NCBI RefSeq assembly: GCF_001039355.2
Contig: NW_019775081.1
Location: 274,764-338,763, forward strand
DNA length: 64,000 nt
Direction: 5' to 3'
Origin: Lingula anatina
Lineage: Eukaryota; Brachiopoda; Lingulata; Lingulida; Lingulidae
The position numbers were made by a program, and so were the translations under genes. Below, one piece after another: positions 12,041 through 24,056 of this stretch. The notes beneath the pieces were generated by a model, which had not been told where the DNA came from, did not search any database, and saw only the letters and a list, made by a program, of their open reading frames with translations. How positions within the stretch are numbered: position 1 is the stretch's first letter; the number at the start of each line of letters is the position of its first letter.

Positions 12041-12540
12041 TTTACACTAATTACAATTAGTAATATAGGGAAATCAAATAGTTGAAAAGTTAAAGTGGTA
12101 TTGAGTGTAAGTTAATTTTCATCAAGAGTCAGCAAGTGTAGAACATATTTTTAGTGTTAGAAAAAGATGGAGAAGGCAAAATCAGTAACAGTTTACGTGA
12201 TTGGTTAATTTCATAATGGATTTTAGTGTCGATCAATTGTTTATCACATGATAACTGAGTTTTGCATATAATTCAAGTATGAGTAATTCAAAGATTATTT
12301 TTGATAATTTTAGTTGAAAACAAGGCTCTGCCATTGCGTAATCAGGGAATGTTATATGGTAAAGTCAACATGAGAATGGAAAATTCCTTGTAATCACGCA
12401 AGAACAATGGGAAGAAAACAAGTAAACGCATGATCAGCACTGAGAAATAGATTATAAATACTTGTGAAATGTACGAAAAGAGAGTCGGCAAATAAACGTT
12501 CGAAAGCTCCAGATCGCCGTCGTTATTCTTCACTATAACA
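12040..12540. repeat. Candidate solo LTR or promoter-bearing repeat (copy B)
   Basis: Related to 5065-5515. It contains TATAAATACTTGTGAA at about 12454, AATAAACG at about 12491 and a terminal CACTATAACA near 12530-12540. The flank after it resumes the sequence found immediately 3' of ApoL-like gene 2. An LTR-type insertion is likely, but the left edge is unclear. Confidence 0.42.
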
Positions 12541-13913
12541 CACACTTTGTATATGCAAGAGATAACTACGGGCTTGATCATGAAAACACACTTGTTCACA
12601 GTTCCCGTCTGGTTTGGCAGAAACTTTCCATATTAAGTTCGTCTTGAAAGGGACTTGTTGCAGAGACTAAACGGTGCATCAAAGGAGCAAACATCAGTGA
12701 GCCCTGATACTTCTTATACTTCCTTCGTCATACTTCTCTTCTGTAGGAATGGAAAAAACAAATTACCTTTGGTGAAAAAAATGTCGCGCCACTTACATGA
12801 TATAAAAAATGCAGTACTCGGCAAACACGCACGCTTTTAGACATGTGACCTACGCTTATATATAATTAGAAATGTAACCTTAAGGGGCATATTCAGAGAA
12901 ATGCACCGCTAGGCCAAAGAAGAGATGCCGTTGATGAAACAGATTCATAAAATTCAGGCATATTATGGTTGAACTTGATCAGCGAGGAAACGGGACTTTA
13001 ACCCGAACTCCAACACCTTTGCATTTAATTTACAATTGTTGAAATGAAAAAATGCGAACATTGATAGAAGGACGTCAAGCTGATTTCGCAGGATTACGAA
13101 CTGCTGATAGGCCTAAGTAATGACTTTTTTAGAAAAAAAAATAAGCGATTTCACCGATTATCCAATAACATGTATTATTTTCTTTGAAAACATGAGCGTG
13201 CCAAACTAATAACTAATATAGTGCCAAATTAATAACTGTTTCCTTTAAAACAAATTAAGTGAATATTTATCCTTGGGCAGTGGCAATTTTTAAAGCCACA
13301 ATAATGTTTAGCGTATCGAGTTGTATTACTCATTTCACATGCAGTCTTAATGAAATATATTGCTTCAGTTCGGAGGTTGCAATTTTCTTAATTAAAATCT
13401 TGAATGCAGTTGTTCCTTTTTCCATCGTTCTCAAATACATAAAATACTTAAAACCAAGACCCTGAAAACACCCATGGTTTATATATTCGATATACATAAG
13501 AGGCACCTCCGAAGAAAACATAAAACAATAAATATATACAATCAGAAGGAAAAGGGAAGAAAACAGCAATTCCAAATCTATTTACTGTTTACATCATGAA
13601 TTCATCCCATAGACAATGACAGCTGCTAGAGCAAGTGCAGAGATATGTGCAAAAAGTGGTTCGTTTTGGCAAAACAGTTCGTTCTTGAACTACTATTTGG
13701 GTATTGTTATAAGTTTTTCGGACATGTCCCTATAACATTAACCTTTACTGTTGGTGTTGAGTCAGCTAAAATGTATTTCACAATCCACCTACGTCATTTG
13801 GAAAAGCTTTACGCCGTGCTCCGGGAAGCCCCGTACTGCACACAAGGTTGCCCCCGTCCCACTACCCAGTTAAAATAAAAGTCGCGCTCTATCTATATAA
13901 AGTCATCACTTCA

Positions 13914-14176
13914 GTCTCTACAATGATAACCCAAAATGTGTCTCATCTGTCGCAATGACCAACACAAGTGCTCTCCGTTATGAATACCATCGTGAATTCC
14001 CCTTGCCACTCTCAGCAATTAGCCAATAGTATCCAGACCCTGTTGTCTCTATAATGATAACCCAATTAAAATATGTCTTTTCTGTCGCAATGACCAACAC
14101 CACTGCTCTCCTTTATGAATTCCAGCGTGCATTACTCTTGTCACTCTCAGCAATTAGCCAACAGTATCCAGACTAT
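13914..14176. repeat. Tandem duplication, ~131 bp unit x 2
   Basis: Both copies run from GTCTCTA(C/T)AATGATAACCCAA through TGTCGCAATGACCAACAC to CACTCTCAGCAATTAGCCAA and TATCCAGAC. The second starts at about 14045. A further diverged piece is visible near 16700-16740. Confidence 0.75.
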
Positions 14177-14344
14177 ATTGGGATGTTGCAAATATATCAT
14201 TATTAATGATTTTATGACGACGGCACAGATGCAGCCATACATCAGGGTTAAGTGCATGTACAGTACGTGTGTAAATTAATATCAAACAAGAATCATTTAA
14301 AGATTTTATTGGCTTATGGTAGCCCACCTGATCAGAACTATTCT

Positions 14345-14635
14345 ATTACCTCCGCCAAGGTTATGTTTTCACCCCTGTTTGTTTGCTTGTCTGTTTGTCC
14401 GTCTGTCATCAACATAACTCGAACAGTTATGGACCGATTTTTATGAAATTTTCAGGAACTGTCAGAAGTGGGCCAAAGAGGAGATGATTATTTTTTGGTG
14501 GTGATCCGGATCAATTATCAATCAATAATAAATAATTAAAAATGTCGAAAATTTAGGGATGAAACGGCATTGGATGGAGACTTTGCTGCCTTGACTGAGG
14601 TCTGCGCTCTCTGAGTGCTTTTCTAGTTAGTATAC
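14345..14635. mobile_element. Dispersed repeat with CCTCCGCCAAGG...CTGAGGTCTGCGCTCT ends
   Basis: The block starts ATTACCTCCGCCAAGG, runs through GTTATGTTTTCACCCCTGTTTG, a (TGTCTGTT)-rich stretch, TTATGGACCGATTTTTATGAAATTTTCAGG and GGTGGTGATCCGGATCA, and ends CTGAGGTCTGCGCTCTCTGAGTGC. From memory, sequences with this organisation recur across many animal genomes as a short non-autonomous repeat. I could not confirm the family name here. Confidence 0.6.
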
Positions 14636-14790
14636 GTATGTACACAAAATTAAAATAAAACGTGATAGAAACTTACTTATAAAATTTGCATAGGAATAAA
14701 CAGGGGCAGATCCAGGGTTATTTGAAGGGCGCCGGAGGGGGTTAACATAGGTGATATCAGAGGGGAATTAATCATAATAATACAATGAAA

Positions 14791-14800
14791 TTTTAAAAAA

Positions 14801-14843
<43 letters not shown>
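14791..14843. repeat. (TAAA)n microsatellite
   Basis: A near-perfect run of about 12 units of AAAT/TAAA follows the CAGGGGCAGATCC-headed fragment, as expected at the tail of a retroposed or transposed short repeat. Confidence 0.9.
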
Positions 14844-15360
14844 GCTACTGGCAATATATGAAATACAAATACTAAGTTACATAAAGAAAAATAGAGTGAA
14901 ATTCTTTGCGATTAATTGTCACATTCATTCCTGACTTAACGGCAAGCAAGTAAGTTTGACAGTTACAAGTATTAACTACACCACTACCAACGGCTATACA
15001 TAAATATATTGAAATATCGAATCAATAATAATGATTTTTTTGTTATCATTATCCACTATTTTCCAAGAGAATAAGGCGATTGTGCTGTTTCATGTTCAAA
15101 CAGATGTATTTTGATCGTGGACTAATTATGAACTGAATCATTTATACACTAGAGACAAATGTACTGCATATATTTTAATAAATTTAATTTCATTTATATC
15201 ACTACTGAGGTTTTATGTTTTTATTACATATGCTGTTATACATTAAGTAGAAGGATGCCAAGATGGGTTCAGTGATGCGAGATGCTGTCGGCTTGTTGCA
15301 GATAACCTAGGGCGAAACAACATTCACTGCATATTTAAGAGAAAAGTCCATACACGGAAG

Positions 15361-15518
15361 GGGGGCGTCTCGATAGTCCGAAGGTTCATTGGTCCGAAGG
15401 TTCATTGGTCCGAAAAACGGTAACATTTTTATCGGTTTTTTAATTAAGGGTTCATTGGTCCGAAGGTTCTGTAGTGAAAATTCGGACCAATGAACCTTCG
15501 GACTATTGCTACGGCCCC
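15361..15518. mobile_element. MITE, 158 bp, 8-bp target duplication CACGGAAG
   Basis: The inverted ends carry GATAGTCCGAAGGTTCATTG on the left and its mirror, ending CGGACTATTGCTACGGCCCC, on the right. CACGGAAG occurs directly before (15353-15360) and after (15519-15526), giving an 8-bp target duplication as known for hAT elements. Four copies of GGTTCATTGGTCCGAA lie within, in both orientations. There is no ORF, so it is non-autonomous. Confidence 0.85.
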
Positions 15519-16397
15519 CACGGAAGACACAATAAGTGTGATAAAGTTGTGCTAGTGCAACTACCTTCGTTCACATCTTTAAATAATAACTCCGGGTGTT
15601 GAAGCAATATGTAACACAGGTGCAAAAATCCCCATTCTATTTTAAGAATCAATTATCAAATTTTCCCGTGGTGTTTCGGTTTCAATCTCTGATCGACCGA
15701 CGAGGTAGGGCTAAGTAAGAGCTGTTGCAAAAATACCATATCATCATTTATAGTTCGTGATAGATAAAAGAAGAAAGTGTAATCAAGAGATAGAGGATTG
15801 TGCCGTTTCAGGTAAAAGACTGATGTCTTCTGCTGTTCCACAAATCGTATTCATTTTCAGTTTTTGTGACGCCTATACTGAATATGTTGGGACAAAATGC
15901 TTTGTTGTGTAAGGGGATTGTCATACTAAGCCCCACAGCGATGTTTTAGCTTTTGGGGATTAAACATAGAATATTGGATGTGTTAATTCGTATTATATTT
16001 AGCCAACTACCAGTTTACTACTCAGAACTACTCAGAAATGTCTAAAACTGAAAACACCTTATGGGTCTATTCTCTATCAACTGATTGGTTTTGCCATAGT
16101 CATGTTCCTATAAGTTTGATATGTTGTCAACCATATAAGAACGTGATTAATTTGCTTTGATTATTTTACCAGTATATTTGGTCCTCGAATAAAGCCGGCT
16201 GTGTACAATGGGTTATTTTTTGCAACAAAACGCGATGCATTAAATTTGGCTCACTGGTGGTTTTGCCACATTTCATATCTACGCGTATTTAGTGAAGGCA
16301 GGGTGTGGACATATTATTTAATGATAATTTAATGACAGTGGTAATTTTATTTAAATTATTTTTTTACTTTTTTTGGGGTTAAAATTAAAGAGCCAAC

Positions 16398-16480
16398 ATG
16401 GCCCATCCGGTCACTAGTGCATTTGGACCAATTAACACAAAAAGGGAAATGGAGGAGTCAGAAAAAGAGTTAATTGTTTT
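16398..16480 (+). pseudogene. Apolipoprotein L-like exon 1 fragment (broken copy)
   Basis: The start ATGGCCCATCCGGTCAC and the acidic stretch REMEESEK match exon 1 of the gene at 18541. The upstream leader (AATTATTTTTTTACTTTTT then GGGGTTAAAATTAAAGAG) is also shared. After GAGTTAATT the similarity stops, and there is no donor or second exon in the following kilobase. This is a truncated third member of the tandem cluster. Confidence 0.8.
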
Positions 16481-16699
16481 GGCAAGACACGCTGAATCAC
16501 CAAATTCTAATACTGCACACATTGAAATAAAGTGACCTGCAAGTTCGCCCACATCATCTAAAAATGACCTAAAACTTCATACTGAAAATACTGTGAATGT
16601 CTAGCTCCCTGCTCCAAGTGTCAAAGGGGTGACAGTACTCTGTATGTTTACAGCAGTCACTTTAGCTCACTACACTGTGGGATCCACTCACTGTAACTC

Positions 16700-18540
16700 G
16701 GTGTTTGTCTCATCTAATGCAATGACAAGCACTGGGGCTTTTTGCTGAAAATTCCCCATTCTATTAAAAGAAATGATGAAAAATCCCTGTATCGAGTTAG
16801 TTTCAAACATTGACCGACGAGAGTATAGACAGGTAAGATTGAGCTGCTTCTAATATAAATTTCTATTTATTTCGATTATTTCATAAGGTTTGCACAGTAA
16901 TGATGAGACAAAATGTTTGCCTAAATTTGAATACGTTAATAATTTCTTTGTATCATGACTAAGATTGGTTCAAGCATGTTATAATTATGATTGGATTACA
17001 TATGCAGTTATACGACACAGCATAGCAGACTACAATGCCAAAGAAGGGTTCAGTATTTGCAAAGATGATGTTGACCTTTTTTGTATATCACATGTATCGG
17101 CAACATTATCTTTTAAGTATGCGTGTAACATAAATAAACTTCTTACTTGGAAGACAGTTTACTCAACCTGAAAAGCAATGGTTGTGATCTTGTGATCAAG
17201 TCATTGGACCAGGGTGTCAGGAATGGTAGGCAGTTAGGAACCATAGCCCGTTCCCCATAACTTCGTACAGGTGACATTTGTCCCACATACCGGGTACCTA
17301 ACCTCAGTATACTCCGAATAACCCTAACTTGAACTTATCATATGGAACCAACTTGTGCTTATCATATGGCACCCCTGAGTCTATTCCTACGGTCTACCAT
17401 TCATGTCACTCCGGTATCACTATCCCTATGTACTGTCCCCTATTGTTTGTAACTATTCAGGCATCTGTCATAACAGAAACCCGATTTTAGTTCTTTGTTT
17501 ACTACCGGCTTTTGAAAGACAAGAATTAGATCATGAAAAAGCGATTTATTTTGATCCTTGAAGTCAAGATGGCGTCGAGAAGTCAACACAGGAGTCTTGG
17601 GTTGAAAAAAATTCTAGAATTGTTAGAAAATTCAGACTTGGGGGCAGAGTCCTTGATAGATTTTGACACGTCATGTAGCAGTGACTCTTTAGGTAAATCA
17701 TGCATCCAAGGAAATTTAATATAGCTCAAAAACTAAATATCTTTCTGAAATTCTCTGACATTGTTTAAAATATATTTAGGACAATTTTGAGAAAATCTCA
17801 ACAAATTATTTGACAAATTGTACATATGCTGAAAATGATATTTTGTTGTTCACTTCTCTTGGAGAAAAGCAAGTCTCATCTTCAAAATCCTGCTTTTTCG
17901 ACCCAAATTAAGAAAATGTGACTAAAACTGATATGGCCTTAAAGCTTACAAACTTGGCTTTCTAAAAATGTGCAGTTTTTAGGTGATGAACACATCATCA
18001 CTGATTAAATGAGGTCACTTGTAAAATTGAGTGCCTCCAGGTAGATGGCTAAGGACCAGTGGCACTTTCAAGGTCAGGTGCTGTCAGGCTCTACGGAGTT
18101 AAACCTATAGACCTACTGCAGGGAAAACCTGGTTTATAAAACTGGAGACGCAATGAATGAAATGAATTTATACTATTCTCAACCCTTAGGGTCAAAGGCA
18201 TGGCAGGACCTGTATTTAGAAATTGATATTGTTCACCTGTTTGTGGGGTTACTATATATAAAACTCTGGAGCCAGCTGTGTCTTGTTGACTACAATGACT
18301 AACATTGTTTTTTACCGTGGGGATTCCCCATCTACTTTTAGGGTTTATAAAAATTCCCTACGACTTGCCAGTTTCGAAAGTCGACCATCCATTAGTAACC
18401 GAGTGAATTTGGGAGGCAGTAAATGTTTAACCATCAATGAAGCATTTTGTGAGGGCATATCATTTTCAATTATTTCATGACGGTGTAATTTTATTATAAT
18501 TATTTTTACTTTTTGGAGGGTTCATACTTAAAGAGACAGC
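16700..18540 (+). other. Upstream region of ApoL-like gene 2, duplicated flank
   Basis: Several stretches align with 7200-9050: around the donor-like site at 16832, a CATGCATCCNAGGAAAT block at about 17699, and the AGGCATGGCAGGACC block at about 18197. No TE was identified here. This copy preserves the empty site for the 4741-5030 MITE. A short open frame lies at 17533-17694. Confidence 0.5.
17533..17697 (+). other. Short exon-like open frame, unknown
   Basis: A frame starting ATGAAAAAGCG (or ATGGCGTCG at 17569) encodes about 41-54 residues, with a leucine-rich helix (LKKILELLENSD) and an acidic-serine tail (SSDSL). It ends at a donor-like TTTAG|GTAAAT. The homologous stretch at 7500-7620 is broken by stops. 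The acidic helical N-terminus is loosely reminiscent of transposase N-termini, but nothing downstream supports that. Function unknown. Confidence 0.3.
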
Positions 18541-19768
18541 ATGGCCCATCCTGTCACGTGTGAACCTGGACCACTCAGCACAGAAAGGGAAATGGAGGAG
18601 TCAGAAAACAAGTTAAAGGGCAAGAGACTAAAATGTAGTGAATTACTGACATTAATGATGTGTTTGGCCCAAGCCGCCGAAGAAGCCTCCAAGAACCTGC
18701 ATGATCTTGCGGATGAAATTGACGAGCATTTTCGAAAATGTGTCCGAGGTACAGTGTAACAACCTTGAATAAATGTTTTTGTCTACATCAATTTACATTA
18801 TGTTACTTAGAGGGGTCTGCCTTGTAAATTATACACAGCCTCAAAAATTTTCTCAATTTTAACAATTTAACGTATTTTTCATTTCAAACGTAGAGCATTG
18901 ATTTGACCTACGTGCATACTTCTATAACAGCATTATCGCTGAAAATGCGAAAAACACGCTTGAACTAAACTCTGAACCCCTTTTCCTCTTGATGTTGTGT
19001 GCCAAACCTTTAAACAACACTTTGTCACAACTCCTGGGCTGCGCCATTTTGTAGTTTTTATTGTATTTTTTTTTTTTAAATTTTATCCACCACTAAAGAA
19101 ATTAAAATATATTCTCTTGAGCTATTTTCTAAATCTCAGGAAAAATTGCCGGGTCTGCAGCTTCCCTGGCGGGGTTCCCACTTATTGCCATAGGTTTTGG
19201 TTTGTCATTCGTGACATTTGGAGCGTCGCTTGGTCTCTCCATCGCCGGGGCAGCACTGAGTGGCGCAGGAGGTATCACAGCCGCCGGTTCGGGTTTAGCT
19301 GAGCATTTCATCACCAAAGCCAAGTGCAAAACGGCGCAGGAGGCAGTTGATGCGGTTCTTGAGAAAGCCAGAGAAATACAAGAGAGGTGTGAAGAAATAG
19401 AAAATATGGCTCCGACTCCCGGTGCCTGTTCTGCCGTTTTCAATGCCGGTGCGTTGACAAAGAACGTAGCGAGTTCCGTCGGGATTTCAGTCTTCAATGG
19501 CCTCAAACTTGCAGGGGGCGTTGCAGACGACGCCGCTGCAACAGTGTTTAAAGGTTTGGGGACAGGGCTTCGAGTCCTGCACATAGGAGGATTTGTGGTG
19601 AGCGCGTTGTTTGTTCCGGTGGATGTTTACACCTTAGCATCTTCCTCTATCAAGGAACATCGCAAGGCTGGGTCTGAAGAGGCCAATGAGATCAGAGATC
19701 TTGCCAGAGAAATGCATCGTTTGGCCCAGGAGACAAGGTCGGGACAGGTTGAAATAGATCAGATCTAA
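18541..19768 (+). CDS. Apolipoprotein L-like protein, gene 2 (two coding exons)
   Basis: The coding exons are 18541-18748 and 19140-19768, in phase across a 391-bp GT-AG intron (CCGAG|GTACAG; ATCTCAG|GAAAAATT), for 278 aa. The layout is the same as gene 1: an acidic N-terminus with EEASKNLHDLADEIDEHF, a long Gly/Ala/Ser-rich hydrophobic hairpin opening exon 2, a charged helix, a second hydrophobic segment (VLHIGGFVVSALFVP) and a charged C-terminus ending VEIDQI. It differs from gene 1 by 8 extra N-terminal residues (PLSTERE region) and a few inserted residues in the linker after APTP. Strong retention of the frame and of both hydrophobic segments suggests both copies are under constraint. By family it is a membrane-associating protein; partner and role here are unknown. 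Confidence 0.86.
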
Positions 19769-20745
19769 TCCATATTTGCGTATGCAAGAGTTAACTACAC
19801 GATTGATCATGACAACTCATTTGTTCACAGTTCTCTTCTTGACATACGTAGGCTTTTAAACATATAACCTTTAAAGAGCACATTTATGCTAATTGGGTAT
19901 ATATATATCTAGTGACATTTGACGATGTCTTTTCCGTTTGATTGGCATTTTTAGCTTTACAAAAATCACTATAGAACATTAGATTTTAGTGGCTACATAT
20001 TCTTCCATGCAAATATCTGCACTTCTTTTCAGTTATTTTCTGTACCATAAGCCATGTTAAATGTAGTGTATCTGGGATAAAGGTTATGTGATAATCTATA
20101 AAAAAGGTAAAACCGGAGGTCTCTTAGCTTACTTATCGGGTGTGTTTGTATTTAATGGGAGCGTCACTTAACGTTCTTTAAAATGAATAAAAAGGCATTT
20201 CTGGTCATTTGCAGTCATTTTACTACTCCATAGATTATCAAGAGCGTGGGTATCACCGTACTAAGTAGTACTGATTGGAATAAAACCAAAACTCTTAAAG
20301 GGATAAAAAGAAATGTTCGGAGGAAGCTTTTGTTAAAAAGTTCACGTGCCTAACCGTTAATAACCTTAATTCAATGGATATCTAGTACTCTTCTGGCATT
20401 ATTAATTAACCTGCCAAGTTACAAATAAAAAATGCAGGTCAATATGTATTCTCTTTCATTGCCTCCTCTTAAAGAAAACTCTAATAGCCTTCTGTTAAAA
20501 AAAAAAAAAAGAAAGAAAGAAAAAAAAAACAAGGTACCGCCTTTGTATTATGAACATTGACAGAAATGTGATCCATATTGCACCTTCCTTGCCCTCCAGC
20601 CCATGGACTTGCTATATCTCAGCCCCTCGTTTTCTGTGCCATGCAGGTAATTTCCATTAGAAAACATTAAACCAACCTGGATGACATGACTTATCCTCTT
20701 TTTTGCTCTTTTTTCTTCTGCATTCGACATCACTGTAAAATAATA

Positions 20746-20922
20746 GGCCCCGGTTTCATAAAAATTTAAGTGAAGTTCCCTGGCTCAGTTGGCTAGGATT
20801 TCTATGAGAGTGCTGTTACACTGCTCCTGATAGAGTAAGATGTGACCATGTGATTAATTGGTAACTAATTTCTTAGCCAGGGAACCCACATTTTTATTTT
20901 TTCTTTTTGTAAAACCGGGGCC
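20746..20922. mobile_element. MITE, 177 bp, GGCCCCGGTTT ends
   Basis: The left end GGCCCCGGTTTCATAAAAA mirrors the right end, which closes with TGTAAAACCGGGGCC. A second inner inverted pair, GTTCCCTGGCT and AGCCAGGGAAC, lies about 30 bp in from each end. There is no ORF, and no clean target duplication was seen. Confidence 0.75.
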
Positions 20923-21583
20923 AGGCCGTTCCTGACACCTTTGTGGGAAGATACGGAGAACTGGTTTCGCCGGCTTAGCCTTTTTTTCAGTAATAACCGG
21001 TCATCACTCAACTGAATACATAGCGTATACCAGAACTGGGCGAACTTTGAAATAACTTAATGCTCTTCACTTGGCTTTATTCCTTGTTCGAGTACTTTCT
21101 AGATAAGACCACGACATGCACATTTTGAACAGGATTTTTTTCTCCATTTACCCGAGTTCAACTTGATTTTGGCATGTACCCAAGTGTTATTAAAGACAGC
21201 TGGGTTTGCGACAAAGAAAAAAAAAAACTAAAACAAGTGCAGGAAAAAATCAAGACCTTTGATTTTGCTTTATTTTCCATATTTTCTTCAAAACATTCAC
21301 CAGAAAATTTCAAAGTACACCCCATTCCACCATAACCACGTCATTCCCTCCAAGTACCCTGTTATCAAGGGACGGTATAGTTAATGTTAACAAATAAAAC
21401 CAATAAAGGTAATTGCAAGCCTCTGTGGTATCTGTACATGTATACATGTACAGATACATTCCTGGGTTATTGTACTCTGTTGCTTAACCGGTGTAACAGG
21501 AATGGTAGTCCGCAAGTGCGTGTCATATTACTTCGTACGGGTGACGTTCGTCCCATATACATACGTATCAACCCCAATACTAC

Positions 21584-21727
21584 CAGGCACGTAGACAGGG
21601 GGAGGGGGTTGTCGGGAAAAGGTCTCCTATGGGTAAAATTTTATTTAAGTATACGAAGGTTTCATGCTAACAGGTCCACTTTTTTAGAAAAAGAACTTCC
21701 CTTTTGAAATAGCTGGCCACGGGCCTG
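21584..21727. mobile_element. MITE, 144 bp, CAGGC(C)CGTAG family, 5-bp duplication ACTAC
   Basis: The ends CAGGCACGTAGACA and GGCCACGGGCCTG form an imperfect inverted pair. ACTAC precedes (21579-21583) and follows (21728-21732). The interior contains AGGTCCACTTTTTTAGAAAAAG, the reverse complement of a block in the element at 40823-40981, so these are two members of one family. Confidence 0.8.
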
Positions 21728-22539
21728 ACTACGAATGACCCTAACACTTATCATAAATAGGACACCGGACTTCCATTCCTAGGACTTCCATTCCCGTCAC
21801 ACTTGCGAACTGCACTTGAGGAAAAAAAACTTGGACAAATAAAATGCTTACTTCGCCCAAGACATAAATTTAGAAGTTGATTGTAGTTGAGAATCATCAT
21901 TAGATTCCGAACTTGAGCTTTGATCTCATTTAACACAACATATACACTTGCATTCTCTTTTAAAATTAACAAAAACTTAAAGCAATAATACAATATTAAA
22001 AAAATAATATCCCCTAATTTTGCTTTTTGATTACACTGCGTATTAGTTGTGGAACTGTAGAAATCGTAACGCGTATTCGATCTCTCCAATTTAAGTCTCC
22101 CAGATTAAGTTTATATGTAACATATAATAATAACGCCCCCTTCCCTAAAATGAAATAAAAAAGTAAAATTTAAATAAATGTAAATAAAGCAGTAAATTAC
22201 AATTGCTTACAACCAGTCTTATGCGACATCTAGCCCAAACACAGGGCTGTTTTTACCACTCACACATAACTTGAACTCATTTTAAGGTCGACACAAACAC
22301 TGCATATCTAGGCCATACAGGTAAGCCTATTATCTCTATGTGCTGCTCTCCCACTACTTATATATATAAAACTTACTAAACCATTTTGTCTTTTGTCACA
22401 GAGGATACTATTGAAAATGGACAAAAGCTAGCATTATTCTGAAGACCAAAATTATAAGGCATGATAGATCCGTTACAAATTCATAGCTTGACAGTACATG
22501 TAAATGGGTTAACGTTGCCGTGCACAATTCATAAAAAAA

Positions 22540-22546
22540 AAAATAT

Positions 22547-22581
<35 letters not shown>
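22540..22581. repeat. (AT)n microsatellite
   Basis: About 20 AT units, slightly interrupted, follow an A-run. Confidence 0.9.
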
Positions 22582-22583
<2 letters not shown>

Positions 22584-23711
22584 GATGTTTCAGAGCAATA
22601 GTCACCTTAGACTGATGAGCTCTACATATCAATATGAATTGTAAATCGTGAAGTAATAAAAAAAAAATCCAATTTTAAGTGAAGACCAAACTTCAGGCGT
22701 AGTTTTTTCAAAGCTAGACGTGTGCAAGACACCATATTTTCTTAAAAAAAAAATAAATAATAATAAAAACTGTCCTCCTTCTTGGGAATATTGGAGTGCA
22801 CAGTTGCTGTGCAAAGAAACTATTTATATTAATGTATACAGGTACGCACTAAGCTGATGAAACTGGATTATTTTTTTCAGAAAACAACATTACAGAGGAC
22901 TATCACATATTTCGTGTTGATCTTGCCAAAGATATCTACAAGCAACACCATACCTTACTTGCAAGGAGCTCAAAGTTTAAAGCTTGTACATGTATACTAC
23001 AGCATAAACCTGTAAGAATTTGATTTTTAAATAAAAATAATTTCTATGAAACAGAAATCATATTCGGGTTTGAATATCATCATCATCAACAGCCATACTT
23101 AACATGCATATATATGTACTAGAACAAGGGGGCTTGTGTAACCTTACATAACATTGAAATTTTGTATGGAAATACATCCATATCAGCTGGAATTAAAGTA
23201 TGTGCACAAAGATAATGGCTAATAGGCATTTAATAAGTACTGAAAAAAAAAGAGATATGTCTGCCTAAAAATGGAATGTAATAAACATACTTGGATCATG
23301 GATTTAATAGCCATTATCTGATCTGCAGTAACAGTGCAAAAAGAAAAAAAAAACTTGTTAGACTGATAAGAGACAGCTGAAAAGAGCATGCATTTTTCAT
23401 TGGTACCTTCAAGTACACAGTGCACAGAAGTACACATCACAACCACAAAGTTTAAGTGAGCAAAGCTAATAGCACTTACATGTACAGAAGACCATTATCT
23501 ATTCTGAATTAAAGAGTATCTGAGGATAAGTCTATAATCCATACGTTGAGATCCCTTGCCACATTATCACATCATATAAAATGCAATAATGTCACACCGC
23601 AAAACACCATGCTGCGACATGTTTCACATTCTTTTTGATCATAACATGTTACAGTTTGTTCGTACCAAATGGCATGTAATCTTGTCACAGTTTCTATTAA
23701 ATGGCATTTGA

Positions 23712-23761
<50 letters not shown>

Positions 23762-23768
23762 CCCCTCA

Positions 23769-23838
<70 letters not shown>
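23712..23838. repeat. Composite microsatellite: poly-A(~48), (CT)n, (TA)n
   Basis: An uninterrupted run of about 48 A is followed by a 14-bp spacer, about 24 CT units and about 10 TA units. It lies in the 3' flank of SLC35C1. Confidence 0.95.
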
Positions 23839-24056
23839 ATGCACTATAATGTCACAGCTCCTGTTGTTTGACATCACAGGACTTCATGTGTCTCTCATAT
23901 CTTGACATGTCACAGATGCTATCATATAACACAGTGTGTTAACACAACTGCCCCTTGTTTAACAAGTGTGAAATCCCATAGCCCCATAATCACATGACGC
24001 ACTGTGATGTCACAGCTCCAGTGACATGACATGCTGTGACATCACACACTTGTGCC

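Larger units (their letters stand above)
12545..15350. other. Gene-free, duplicated flank and SINE/MITE-like pieces
   Basis: No exon is supported. The block holds a tandem duplication at 13914-14176, an element-like block at 14345-14635, a CAGGGGCAGATCC-headed fragment at 14701 ending in a TAAA microsatellite, and, around 15225-15310, another diverged copy of the CATATGCNGTTATAC segment also seen at 5031 and 16999. Confidence 0.5.
19769..24056. other. Gene-free stretch between ApoL cluster and SLC35C1
   Basis: No exon is supported. It contains two MITEs (20746-20922, 21584-21727), an AT microsatellite (22540-22581), a long poly-A/CT/TA composite microsatellite (23712-23838), and a zone (23840-24060) with repeated GTGACATCAC or TGATGTCACAG words that forms the 3' flank of SLC35C1. 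Confidence 0.55.

Noticed and set aside
17533-17697. Calling this short frame the first exon of ApoL gene 2
   Set aside because: Its donor phase and sequence do not join to the ATG exon at 18541, and the homologous stretch of gene 1 is broken by stops.
23572-23769. Open frame with a long phenylalanine run
   Set aside because: Translation of the 48-base homopolymer run read on the minus strand.
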